From Polyangiaceae bacterium (GTDB taxonomy: Bacteria; Myxococcota_A; Polyangia; Polyangiales; Polyangiaceae): a stretch of 63,970 bases of DNA. Position numbers and translations under genes: made by a program. The stretch is from assembly GCA_025937895.1 (NCBI GenBank), contig JAICQL010000014.1:1-63970 (forward strand), read 5' to 3'. Each line of letters opens with the position of its first letter. Within the stretch, counting starts at the first letter, position 1. Below are positions 51,412 through 59,221 of this stretch, piece after piece. The notes under the pieces are model-generated. The model made no database searches. It worked only from the letters and a program-made list of their open reading frames with translations, and was not told the origin of the DNA.

Positions 51412-52764
51412 TCAGCCGAACAGGCCCGGCAAGGGGCCGCTGCAGTACTCCGGCAAGCCAAACGTGCTCGTGGCCACTCCGAAGGCCCTGGCGATCGACA
51501 GCAGCAAGTCATTGTGCGCGACGCCGGGGTAGCGCAGGTGCCGCCCGCCGCGCAGGCCACCCGCCTTGCCCGCCAGCAAGAACGGCATGTTGTCCTGGCC
51601 GTGGTTGTCGGCCCTCGCGATCTCCGAGCCGTACAGCACGAGCGTGCGATCCAGCAAGCGGCTGCCGTCTTCGCGCCGCGCCCCGAGCCTTCCGAGCAGG
51701 TACCCGAGCTCGCCCATGTACCAGCGCGAGATCTGCGCCAGCTGGTCGAACAGATACGAGCCGCTGTCGTGCTGGTAGTAGTGGTGCGTCTGGTTCAGGC
51801 CCAGCCAGGGGAACGTGTTGTATGCCTGCGAGTCGCTGTACTGGATGGTGCCCACCCGGGTCAGACCGCACTCCAGGGCCATCACCAGTAGCTCCATCAT
51901 CAGCCGGCCCGTCTGCGGGATGCTGGCGTCCAGCGCAGGATCGAACGGCGGCCCCGGATCGCGCGGCGAGCAGCCGTAGGCACCACCGGCGTTGCCCAGC
52001 CTGAGCTCCACCTCGCGCACCTGGGTCAGGTGTTGCTCCAGCTTCCTGCGATCGATGGAGCCCAGGCGCGGCAGCAGCGCGCCGTATTCACGCTGCACGG
52101 CGTCGAGCACCGAGCGGCGGCGCCGCAGCCGGTCGGCGCTGGCGGCCAAGCTGGTGCCAGTGAGCTCGCCGAAGAGCCGCGTGTACACCCGGAACGGGTT
52201 GCTCTCGCTGGGCACCGGGGTCTCGGCGCTGCTGAAGTGAATGCAGTTGGTCGGCGCGACCGTGCCACGGTCGCGCTCGTCCGTCGGCCAGCGCACGGCC
52301 AGCTCGAGCGAGGCGAAGCGCGAGCTCCGGCCAATCTGCCGCGCGATCACCTGATCCAGGGAAGGCCCGGCGGCGAAGCCGGAGGTGGTGTCGTTGCAGC
52401 AGGTCTCGTAAGGGCCATAGGGCACGTATGTACCGGTGAGCAGCGTGCCCATGCCGCGGCTGTGGGCATGGCCGTGGTTACGCGGATCTCGCGCCGAGTG
52501 CAGCCCGAGGCCGCTGAGCACCACCAGCTCGCTCTGGAACGCCGCGAGCGGCTGCAGCGACTCGGGCAAGGCAAAGCCCGTCTCATCGCCGCTCGGATGC
52601 CAGCGCTCCTCCACCCGCCCGCCAGGAGCAAAGAAGACCACGAAGCAGCTGTCATCGGGGCTCTGCGCGCGCGCCCGGCGCGGCAGCGCGCTGGCCAGCC
52701 AGGGCAGCGCGATGACGCTGCCACCCCCGACCAAGAACTGTCGCCGGCCCAGCACCTTCAACAT
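51412..52764 (-). CDS. Tat-exported DUF1552 protein
   Basis: 450 aa. Twin-arginine signal (LGRRQFLVGGGSVIALPWLA). The mature protein fits DUF1552 (related to the sulfatase-like DUF1501 group): CFVVFFAPGGRVEERWHPSG, ELVVLSGLGLHSARDPRNHG, HAHSRGMGTLLTGT, PSLDQVIARQIGR, RKLEQHLTQVREVELRLG, QTHHYYQHDSGSYLFDQLAQ and RTLVLYGSEIARADNHGQDN. The function is not established; DUF1552 genes nearly always sit next to DUF1592-type heme proteins, as here. ATG 52764 with GGAGGAG 8 bases upstream, 1 base after the stop of the upstream gene. Confidence 0.9.
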   Translation of the reverse strand: MLKVLGRRQFLVGGGSVIALPWLASALPRRARAQSPDDSCFVVFFAPGGRVEERWHPSGDETGFALPESLQPLAAFQSELVVLSGLGLHSARDPRNHGHAHSRGMGTLLTGTYVPYGPYETCCNDTTSGFAAGPSLDQVIARQIGRSSRFASLELAVRWPTDERDRGTVAPTNCIHFSSAETPVPSESNPFRVYTRLFGELTGTSLAASADRLRRRRSVLDAVQREYGALLPRLGSIDRRKLEQHLTQVREVELRLGNAGGAYGCSPRDPGPPFDPALDASIPQTGRLMMELLVMALECGLTRVGTIQYSDSQAYNTFPWLGLNQTHHYYQHDSGSYLFDQLAQISRWYMGELGYLLGRLGARREDGSRLLDRTLVLYGSEIARADNHGQDNMPFLLAGKAGGLRGGRHLRYPGVAHNDLLLSIARAFGVATSTFGLPEYCSGPLPGLFG

Positions 52765-52765
52765 C

Positions 52766-54526
52766 TCAGCGCTCCTCCCGCCGGTAGCGGAACGCATCGC
52801 TCTCGGTCAAGGCCAGCACCAGCTCGCGCACGCTGCCCTGCCCCTCGCGGAAGGCCTGGCGTAGCTGCTCGCGCGAGCACAGGTCCTCGGGCGTGGCGCG
52901 CCTGCCGTAGCCATGGGCAAACCAGTGGCTCACGTAGCAGTCGGCCACGTCCTGACTGACGGCGAGCCGCTCGGCGAGCTCGCGCGCGCCGCTGAACGGG
53001 CCCGCGACGTCGGTGCCAACGACCTCACCGCTCGCGTCCACGGGCACTCCATCGTCCAGCTCACGCCAGCGGCCGGCCGCGTCATAGTGCTCGAAGCCAA
53101 AGCCGATCGGATCCATGTAGCGATGGCAGCCGGCGCACAGTGGGTCCGCGCGATGTTGCTCGAAGCGCTGCCGCGTGCTGGCGCCGGGCTGCGCCGGCAC
53201 CGAGAGGTTGATGCCGTCCGGGGGATCCGGCGGTGGATCACACAGGAGCACGCGCCGCACCAGCAGCCCTCTCAGTACCGGATGGCTGTCGATGCCCGGC
53301 GTGTGCGCGTTGATCACCGAGCCGTGAGTCAAGAGCCCCGCGCGCCGCTCGGGATCCATGGATACCAGCCGGAGCTCGGGCCCCGTGACCCCGGGCACCC
53401 CGTACAGCTCGGCCAGCTGCTGGTTCAGGAACGTCTCGTTCGAGCTGAGCAAGCTGCCCAGATCGCCCGCCCCTTCGAACACCACGTGCTCCACGAAGCG
53501 CTGTGTCTCTTCCAGCAGCAGGCCACCGATGCCGTCGGGCAACCCCGGAAACTCGACCGGGCTACGCTGCAGATTGCCGAGGCCCTCCAGCCCGAACAGC
53601 ACCGTGTGGAACCGTTGTACGAGGCCGCGCGCCCGCGGCTCCTCCAGCAGGCGCTCCGCCTGCGCGCGCAGCTGCGCCGCCGTGTCCAGCTCGCCCGCGT
53701 CTGCGGCGCGCATGAGCTCGGCATCGGGCATGGTGCCCCAGAGCAAATACGAGAGCCGCGTCGCCAGCTCGTGACCGTTCAGGCGGGCCAGCCCCGTAGC
53801 AGGGTCTGGCGCGCTCAGCTCCAGGCGATACAGGAACGCCGGGCTCTGCACCATCACCTCGATCACCGCGCGCAGCGCCGATTCAAAGCCATCAAAGGCG
53901 CGCACCTCGGCGAACACCTCGGCCAGGCGCTCTCGCTCGTCCTGAGCCAGCGGCCTCCGGTACGCGCGCGCGCCGAACTGCGCGATGAAGCGGTCGATGC
54001 AAGCGGACTCGCCCAGCGCTGACACCTCACAGCCGAGCAACGCGGCCCGGCGCGCCGCATCGCTCGTTGCGCGCTCCGCCAGCTCCTCGGCGATGCGCGC
54101 GTAGCTCTCCGCCAGCAGCACCGACACGCTCTGGAAGGCCGCATCATTGCCGAAGCCATTGCCACGCTCCTCCGGCGGCAAGCCGCCCGCGGCGCTGGCG
54201 TCCTCTCCCAGCAGGTCTGCGAGAGTGCGGCGGTACTCCTCGCGGGTGAGCCGCCGCACGGGGGTGACGGGTACCACGGGCTCGTCACACGTGAGGGGCG
54301 CGGGCGGAGCGTCACCGGCAGCCACGGGCGCCGCGCCGGGCAGCGGCTCACCCGTCTCTGCGGCTGTGCAGGCAATGCTGCCAGCGAGCGCGAAGGCGAC
54401 GGCGGAGCACAGCGCCCATCGCACACCTCGGCGGCTTGGTCGGCCGCTCGCCGCCCTGTGCCAGGCTAGCTGTCTCAGGCTGCCACGCAGCGCGCCTTGC
54501 TGCCGCTGCTCTCTGCTGCGCTCCAT
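52766..54526 (-). CDS. DUF1592/DUF1595/DUF1588/DUF1585 heme-binding-type lipoprotein
   Basis: 586 aa. The signal AVAFALAGSIAC has a lipobox. Domains in order as recognised: DUF1587-like (VRRLTREEYRRTLADLLGED), DUF1595 (IDRFIAQFGARAYRRPLAQD), DUF1592 (ALRAVIEVMVQSPAFLYRLE, ELATRLSYLLWGTMPDAELM, ETQRFVEHVVFEGAGDLGSL), DUF1588 (RRAGLLTHGSVINAHTPGID, with the heme-type motif LCAGCHRYMDPIGFGFEHYD) and DUF1585 (QDVADCYVSHWFAHGYGRRA). Such proteins are abundant in planctomycetes and myxobacteria and are suspected of polymer or electron-transfer roles. Cotranscribed with the DUF1552 gene; divergent from a Kelch lipoprotein. Confidence 0.9.
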   Translation of the reverse strand: MERSREQRQQGALRGSLRQLAWHRAASGRPSRRGVRWALCSAVAFALAGSIACTAAETGEPLPGAAPVAAGDAPPAPLTCDEPVVPVTPVRRLTREEYRRTLADLLGEDASAAGGLPPEERGNGFGNDAAFQSVSVLLAESYARIAEELAERATSDAARRAALLGCEVSALGESACIDRFIAQFGARAYRRPLAQDERERLAEVFAEVRAFDGFESALRAVIEVMVQSPAFLYRLELSAPDPATGLARLNGHELATRLSYLLWGTMPDAELMRAADAGELDTAAQLRAQAERLLEEPRARGLVQRFHTVLFGLEGLGNLQRSPVEFPGLPDGIGGLLLEETQRFVEHVVFEGAGDLGSLLSSNETFLNQQLAELYGVPGVTGPELRLVSMDPERRAGLLTHGSVINAHTPGIDSHPVLRGLLVRRVLLCDPPPDPPDGINLSVPAQPGASTRQRFEQHRADPLCAGCHRYMDPIGFGFEHYDAAGRWRELDDGVPVDASGEVVGTDVAGPFSGARELAERLAVSQDVADCYVSHWFAHGYGRRATPEDLCSREQLRQAFREGQGSVRELVLALTESDAFRYRREER

Positions 54527-54582
54527 GCTGCGTGCCTTCCTGCTCGCCACTTCAGGCAAGCCACTGTGATAGCCTGGCGGCC

Positions 54583-55824
54583 ATGAGTCGAGGGAAGCGA
54601 TGGAGAACTGCTGGCGGCCTGGCGTGCGCACTGCTGCTCGCCTGCTCGAGCAGCGATGAGTCTGAAGAAAACTCCGCTGCGGGCGCCAGCGGCATGCCGC
54701 CTTCCGGGGCACAGCGCAGCACCGGCGATACCAGCGAGCCCGGCTCGAGCGAGCCCGGCGGGAATGGCGCGGCTGCCCCTGCAGACGGCGCGGTGACCGC
54801 AGGCGCTGGCGAGGCTCAGAACGAGGCGCTGCCGCTGACTCCTGGAGGAATGGCGCCTTCCGCCACAGCCGGGGGCTCCGCCGAGCCGGCGCCGCCCAGT
54901 GGCGGCGTGGTGGAGGGTCCGCTCGGTGCACCCATGCAACAGCCGCTGCCGGATCTGATCAGCGTACGGCAGGAGCACGCGGTGGTGGCGCTGGCCGGTG
55001 AGATCTATGTGATCGGCGGCTTCACTCCGATGGTGACCGGCAGCGTGGAGGCCTTCAATCCAGCAACCGAGACGTGGCGGGCCGTGGCTAGCTTGCCCAC
55101 GCCACTGCACCATGCCAATGCCGCCAGCATCGACGGCCGCATCTACGTGGCCGGCTTCTACCTGGGCGGCAGCTTCACCAGCGCGGATCCACGCGTGCGC
55201 GCGTATGATCCCGCCGGCGACACCTGGAGCGAGCGCACCGCCATGCCCGCAGGTAGCGAGCGTGCTTCGGCCTGCGTGGCGGCGCTGGACGGCAAGCTCT
55301 ATCTCTTCGGCGGCGCGCGCGCCAGCACCGTGGCGGACGCGTCCGTGTATGACGTGGCCAGCGATAGCTGGCAAGCCCTGCCTCCCCTGCCGGAGCCGCG
55401 CGAGCACTGCGCCGCCGGGGCCATCGGCGGCAGCATCTACATCGCTTCGGGCAGAGCGGGTGGCATCGGTGGTTTCCAGCCCAGCACCTGGCAGTTCGAT
55501 CCTGCGACGGCGACGTACACGCCGCGCGCGCCCATCAGCACTCCGCGCGGCGGCACGGCAGGCGCAGTGCTGGCGGGCAGGCTGATCATCTTCGGCGGCG
55601 AGGGCAATCCAGAGCCCACCAGCCTGGGCGTCTTCACCAATATCGAGGCATACGATCCGGCAAGCGACAGCTGGCAGGCACTGGCTCCGATGCTCTTGCC
55701 CCGCCATGGCTTCGGGGCGGCCACCAGCGAGGGCCGCATCTTTCTGCCGGGTGGCGCCGCCGCGCAGGGATTTGGCGCCGTGAACGATCACACGGTCGTC
55801 ACCTTCGACGCGGCTGCGTTGTAG
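54583..55824 (+). CDS. Kelch-repeat lipoprotein with long Gly/Ser/Pro linker
   Basis: 413 aa. Signal AGGLACALLLAC (lipobox), linker to about residue 125, then a six-bladed Kelch propeller with regular blades: HAVVALAGEIYVIGGFTPMV, NAASIDGRIYVAGFYLGGSF, ACVAALDGKLYLFGGARAST, CAAGAIGGSIYIASGRAGGI, GAVLAGRLIIFGGEGNPEPT, GAATSEGRIFLPGGAAAQGF; each is followed by a W strand (ETWRAVASLP, DTWSERTAMP, DSWQALPPLP). A surface binding or lectin-like role is likely; a galactose-oxidase-type Cys-Tyr centre is not evident. The start is 56 bases from the divergent DUF1592 gene, so the promoter region is shared. Confidence 0.9.
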   Translation: MSRGKRWRTAGGLACALLLACSSSDESEENSAAGASGMPPSGAQRSTGDTSEPGSSEPGGNGAAAPADGAVTAGAGEAQNEALPLTPGGMAPSATAGGSAEPAPPSGGVVEGPLGAPMQQPLPDLISVRQEHAVVALAGEIYVIGGFTPMVTGSVEAFNPATETWRAVASLPTPLHHANAASIDGRIYVAGFYLGGSFTSADPRVRAYDPAGDTWSERTAMPAGSERASACVAALDGKLYLFGGARASTVADASVYDVASDSWQALPPLPEPREHCAAGAIGGSIYIASGRAGGIGGFQPSTWQFDPATATYTPRAPISTPRGGTAGAVLAGRLIIFGGEGNPEPTSLGVFTNIEAYDPASDSWQALAPMLLPRHGFGAATSEGRIFLPGGAAAQGFGAVNDHTVVTFDAAAL

Positions 55825-55859
55825 CCACGCCCGCGCCGTCCGGCGCACAAACATGACTC

Positions 55860-55891
55860 GACCCGCCGGCGTCCCAAGACGCCGGCGGGTC
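55860..55891. terminator. strong bidirectional terminator hairpin
   Basis: A perfect 14-bp stem (GACCCGCCGGCGTC / GACGCCGGCGGGTC) with a CCAA loop lies between the convergent Kelch and heme-lipoprotein genes, followed by TATCTCATTTCC. The same arm sequence ACCCGCCGG recurs in the hairpin at 59153-59180. Confidence 0.85.
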
Positions 55892-55948
55892 TATCTCATT
55901 TCCGAACGGCTCCCCTACCCGGCGCGACCAGCACGCCCGGAGGTCACG

Positions 55949-58720
55949 TCAGTAATCGTAGCCGTCCGAATCTTCGTAGCCGTCATCCTCCTCGTAACCG
56001 CCGCCCTGTCCGCCCTCGCCCACGTAGTCGCTGAAGTCGAGCGGGCAGATCACGCTCTCGGGGATGATGTCGAAGGGCTGCGTGCCCTCGTCGATGCTCA
56101 GCAGGAACGCAGTCAGGTCAGCGCGCTCGCCCTCCGAGGGATAGAAGTCAGCATTGCCCGAGGTGAGGTGGCGGTAGAAGCGCTCGTCGAAGATGGCCTC
56201 CAGCCTCTCCGCCGCACCGTTGTGGAAGAAGGGCGCACCGGTGGCCAGGCTGAGCAACGAGGGCGGGTTGAAGCCGTTGTTGCCCTGCGCCGGCTGCTGG
56301 TTGGCCCGTAGCTCCGCCGCTCCACCTTCGGCAGCAAACGTCCCGACGTTGCGCACGTTGCACGCCTGACGGATGAGCGCCGGAGTGCCGCCGTCCGAGT
56401 CGTCGCCAGCGAGCAAGGTCGCGTCCACGTTCACGTCTTCCGGCAAGCCGAGGTCGAGCAGCGGGCTCGCGTCGAGCGGTGTCTGCAGCGCGCGGTTGGC
56501 CTCGAACAGGCGTGGATCGCCCAGCTCACCGCTGAACAGCTCGGGCTTGTAGAACGTGCGGCTGATCGTCCACTTGGCCCCGGCGTGGCAGTTGTTGCAC
56601 CCGCCCTGCTCAAACACCAGCCGCCCCCGCTGCGCCGATGCTGCGTCACGCACGTAGGCGTTGGAGCTGCGGATGGTCTGGATGTATGCGTCGATTTGAT
56701 CCCAGTTCGGGCACGTCTCCTCGTTGGTGCACACCTGTCCGTTGCGGCTCAGGAACTTCATCGAGCCGCTCAGGTTCTGGTGGTTCTCCGTGGTCACGCC
56801 GTCTTCCATCACCACCGCCACGAAGGGTGTGGCCGCTGGCGCGCCGGGCGAGACGATCGGGCCATCATCATTGCGTATGGCGCCCGTGCCGCCCGAGGTA
56901 CCACGAGTGTTGTTCTCGAAGTCGTCCGACTCGTCGAAGATGGGCGTCCAGTTCAGCGCCCGCATATCCGCTGGATCGTGCGAGTTGAACTGCCCGTCCA
57001 GCGCGATGGTCTGGCGCGGCCCCGCGGCAAACTGCCAGGTCACGTTGTCGGTGAGGCCCATCGGATGGCACCCCTGGCACGAGCCCCAGCCCTCGCGCGC
57101 CCAGATGCCCGTGGCCGTGTTGAAGAAGCGCTTGCCGCGCCAGATGTCGAACTCGGGCGTGCCTTGCGCCGGCTGCTCCGTGGACACGATGTCGGTGATC
57201 TTGCGCTGCTCCGCCAGGGCCAGCACGGACACGTCGCGGCTGATGAGGTTGCTGACGAAAGCGAGCGGGTACTCGGCCTGGTGCGTCGAAATGAGGCCGG
57301 TGGGGTTCTGGCCGGCGGGGATGTTGAAGGCGCCGGGCGCCCCGATCTCCGCCGTGCCGTCGGCATTGAAGGCCACCCGCAGCACGATGTCGCTGCCGGC
57401 CGCGGTGACGTAGCCGATGGCCCGATCCGGCGCGTTCACGAACTCGATGGCGTTGGGCACGTTGAGGAAGCGCCGGCCGATGGTGTCATCACCGTCGTTG
57501 TCCACCTGCGCCGCGACCCCCGTGTTCAGGTTCAGGTTCCCCACCTCGCGCTCTTGCTCCACATCGACGATGGAGACCAGCGCTTGCACGTTATGGTTGA
57601 ACTGCACCGGACCAAACGGCGAGGCAGCCACGCTCACCACATAGGCGCGCGTGTAGCCGTAGGCCTGGTGCAGGGTGATGCCCAGCAGCTGGTTCGGAAA
57701 GCAGCCGCTGGCCAGGTCGGGGGACTCGAAGCAGCGCTCCAGTGGCGCCAGAGTGAGCTCACGCACCTTGCTCGGATCATACGTGTCGATGATCTGCACG
57801 ACGCCCTCCCGGCCGTCATCCGTGGCCTCGGAGGCCACATACTGCCGCCGCCGGCCGTAGAACTGCGTGACCAGCACCTTCTCGTCGTCTCGATCCAGAT
57901 CGCCATCGTTGGTGATGGTGATGGCCCACGGGTTGCCGCCAACCGCGATGTCCTGCACGACCCGCATGCTGTCGGTGTCGATCACGTGAACGCGCCCCGT
58001 GACCCAGTTGGTGGCCCACAAGGTGCGCCCGATCGGATCCAGCGCGAGGCCGATCGGCTCGCCGCCGAAGTCGATCTCGGCGTCCAGGTGAGCCTCGGGT
58101 GACTGCACGTCCACGATGCGGCTGACGGTGCCGGCCGCACGGTTCGCCACGAAGGCTCGCTTCTGATCCGGGTGAAACACGACGCCCATCGGCTCGCTCA
58201 GCGCCAGCTTGTAGCTGGTGGCCACGCGAGATATCCGCGTACGATAGCCGTCCCTCACATCAAAGAAGGAGACAGAGCCCTCGTCCGTGTTGACCATGGC
58301 CAGCAGCCGATCATCTGCCGTCAGGTCGACGGTGGTGGAGCGGCTCGGGCGCGGCAAGAGCGCGGGCTCACCCCCAGCATTGCCGCCTGTCTCGCCACCG
58401 CCCATGTAGCCGTATTCGGGCGGCGCGGAGCCTTCGCCAGTGTAGCCGCCGCTGGCAGCTCTGCCGCCCTCCGCGGAAGAGCTGGCACCGGCACCTGCGC
58501 TGACGCACTGGCAACCGTTCTCGACATACACGCAGGCTTGCTCTCCGCTACAACCCGGCTCGCACACGGGCTGCTCCGCCGTGCACGCCGTCAGGTAACC
58601 CGACTGTTCCAGCTGCTCCTTCGCTTGCTCGGCTATCCCATTGAGGTCTAGCCCTTCGCAGCCCATCAGCCCCAGGCCGAGCGCTGCCAACATTAGAGAT
58701 CCGCCACTGAGGTTTCGCAT
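55949..58720 (-). CDS. large beta-propeller cytochrome-c-type lipoprotein
   Basis: 923 aa. Signal SLMLAALGLGLMGC (lipobox), a Cys-rich EGF-like stretch (CEPGCSGEQACVYVENGCQC) and a Gly-rich linker with GGYTGEGSAPPEYGYMGGGE. A YVTN-type propeller (about 130-520) follows: LLAMVNTDEGSVSFFDVRDG, MGVVFHPDQKRAFVANRAAG, GLALDPIGRTLWATNWVTGR. Then come two CXXCH heme sites (GWGSCQGCHPMGLTDNV and QGGCNNCHAGAKWT) in cytochrome-peroxidase-like surroundings, with SLLSLATGAPFFHNGAAERL near the end, and an acidic Tyr tail (GYEEDDGYEDSDGYDY). Probably surface-anchored and involved in redox chemistry or electron transfer; the substrate is unknown. ATG 58720 starts the signal peptide. Monocistronic. Confidence 0.88.
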   Translation of the reverse strand: MRNLSGGSLMLAALGLGLMGCEGLDLNGIAEQAKEQLEQSGYLTACTAEQPVCEPGCSGEQACVYVENGCQCVSAGAGASSSAEGGRAASGGYTGEGSAPPEYGYMGGGETGGNAGGEPALLPRPSRSTTVDLTADDRLLAMVNTDEGSVSFFDVRDGYRTRISRVATSYKLALSEPMGVVFHPDQKRAFVANRAAGTVSRIVDVQSPEAHLDAEIDFGGEPIGLALDPIGRTLWATNWVTGRVHVIDTDSMRVVQDIAVGGNPWAITITNDGDLDRDDEKVLVTQFYGRRRQYVASEATDDGREGVVQIIDTYDPSKVRELTLAPLERCFESPDLASGCFPNQLLGITLHQAYGYTRAYVVSVAASPFGPVQFNHNVQALVSIVDVEQEREVGNLNLNTGVAAQVDNDGDDTIGRRFLNVPNAIEFVNAPDRAIGYVTAAGSDIVLRVAFNADGTAEIGAPGAFNIPAGQNPTGLISTHQAEYPLAFVSNLISRDVSVLALAEQRKITDIVSTEQPAQGTPEFDIWRGKRFFNTATGIWAREGWGSCQGCHPMGLTDNVTWQFAAGPRQTIALDGQFNSHDPADMRALNWTPIFDESDDFENNTRGTSGGTGAIRNDDGPIVSPGAPAATPFVAVVMEDGVTTENHQNLSGSMKFLSRNGQVCTNEETCPNWDQIDAYIQTIRSSNAYVRDAASAQRGRLVFEQGGCNNCHAGAKWTISRTFYKPELFSGELGDPRLFEANRALQTPLDASPLLDLGLPEDVNVDATLLAGDDSDGGTPALIRQACNVRNVGTFAAEGGAAELRANQQPAQGNNGFNPPSLLSLATGAPFFHNGAAERLEAIFDERFYRHLTSGNADFYPSEGERADLTAFLLSIDEGTQPFDIIPESVICPLDFSDYVGEGGQGGGYEEDDGYEDSDGYDY

Positions 58721-59221
58721 TTTAGTTACTCGTCTCCCGTACTGCGCAGCCGAGGGCCTGCCCTGAGCTCGCGCCGTCTCATGCGCCCGCCACCGGCGGG
58801 CTTCTCGTTGTTGTTTCAGCGTGCAACGTGAGCGTGCGCTGCGTGCTACATGCTCAGGCAACCCTCACGGGAGCGCCCGTTCGCGTCACACCGTTTGACG
58901 CAGCCACGCCCGAGGCGTCGCGCCTGTAGGCCACCCGGGTGCGGTTTGTGAGGCCGAGCCGATTCGAGCGGCGCCTTGGCGTTGCGTCACTCAGCTGGAT
59001 TGCAAGCGCTGGACCAGACACTCTGCGGCGCGCGGAGCTGCGCGCCAGATCGCCCTGAAACGCCGCCAGTTCGCCAGCTTGCCAGCTCGCCGGGGCGACG
59101 CCAGGGGGCGCGCGCAGTCACTGTCCACGGCGCTCGTGGACTGTCCACAAGAACCCGCCGGCGCGAGCGCACCGGCGGGTCTGGCGCAGCCTCGGCAGAG
59201 GCTATGGCGAAGGGGCGCGCC
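58721..59221. other. intergenic region between heme lipoprotein and second CE15 gene
   Basis: 501 bases, no credible gene. It holds the promoter of the heme lipoprotein (not resolved), the sequence GCGTGCAACGTGAGCGTGCG near 58808-58827 that shares GTGCAAC with the palindromes elsewhere, and the terminator of the second esterase at 59153-59180. Confidence 0.4.
59153..59180 (-). terminator. hairpin terminator of the second CE15 gene
   Basis: A 9-bp stem (ACCCGCCGG / CCGGCGGGT) with a 10-base loop, 42 bases past the esterase stop in the direction of transcription, followed on that strand by TTCTTGTGG. The arm is shared with the terminator at 55860-55891. Confidence 0.7.

Noticed and set aside
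56585..58102. Plus-strand open frame of about 500 codons opposite the propeller cytochrome
   Set aside because: Antisense artefact of biased codon use; no domain, no ribosome-binding site.
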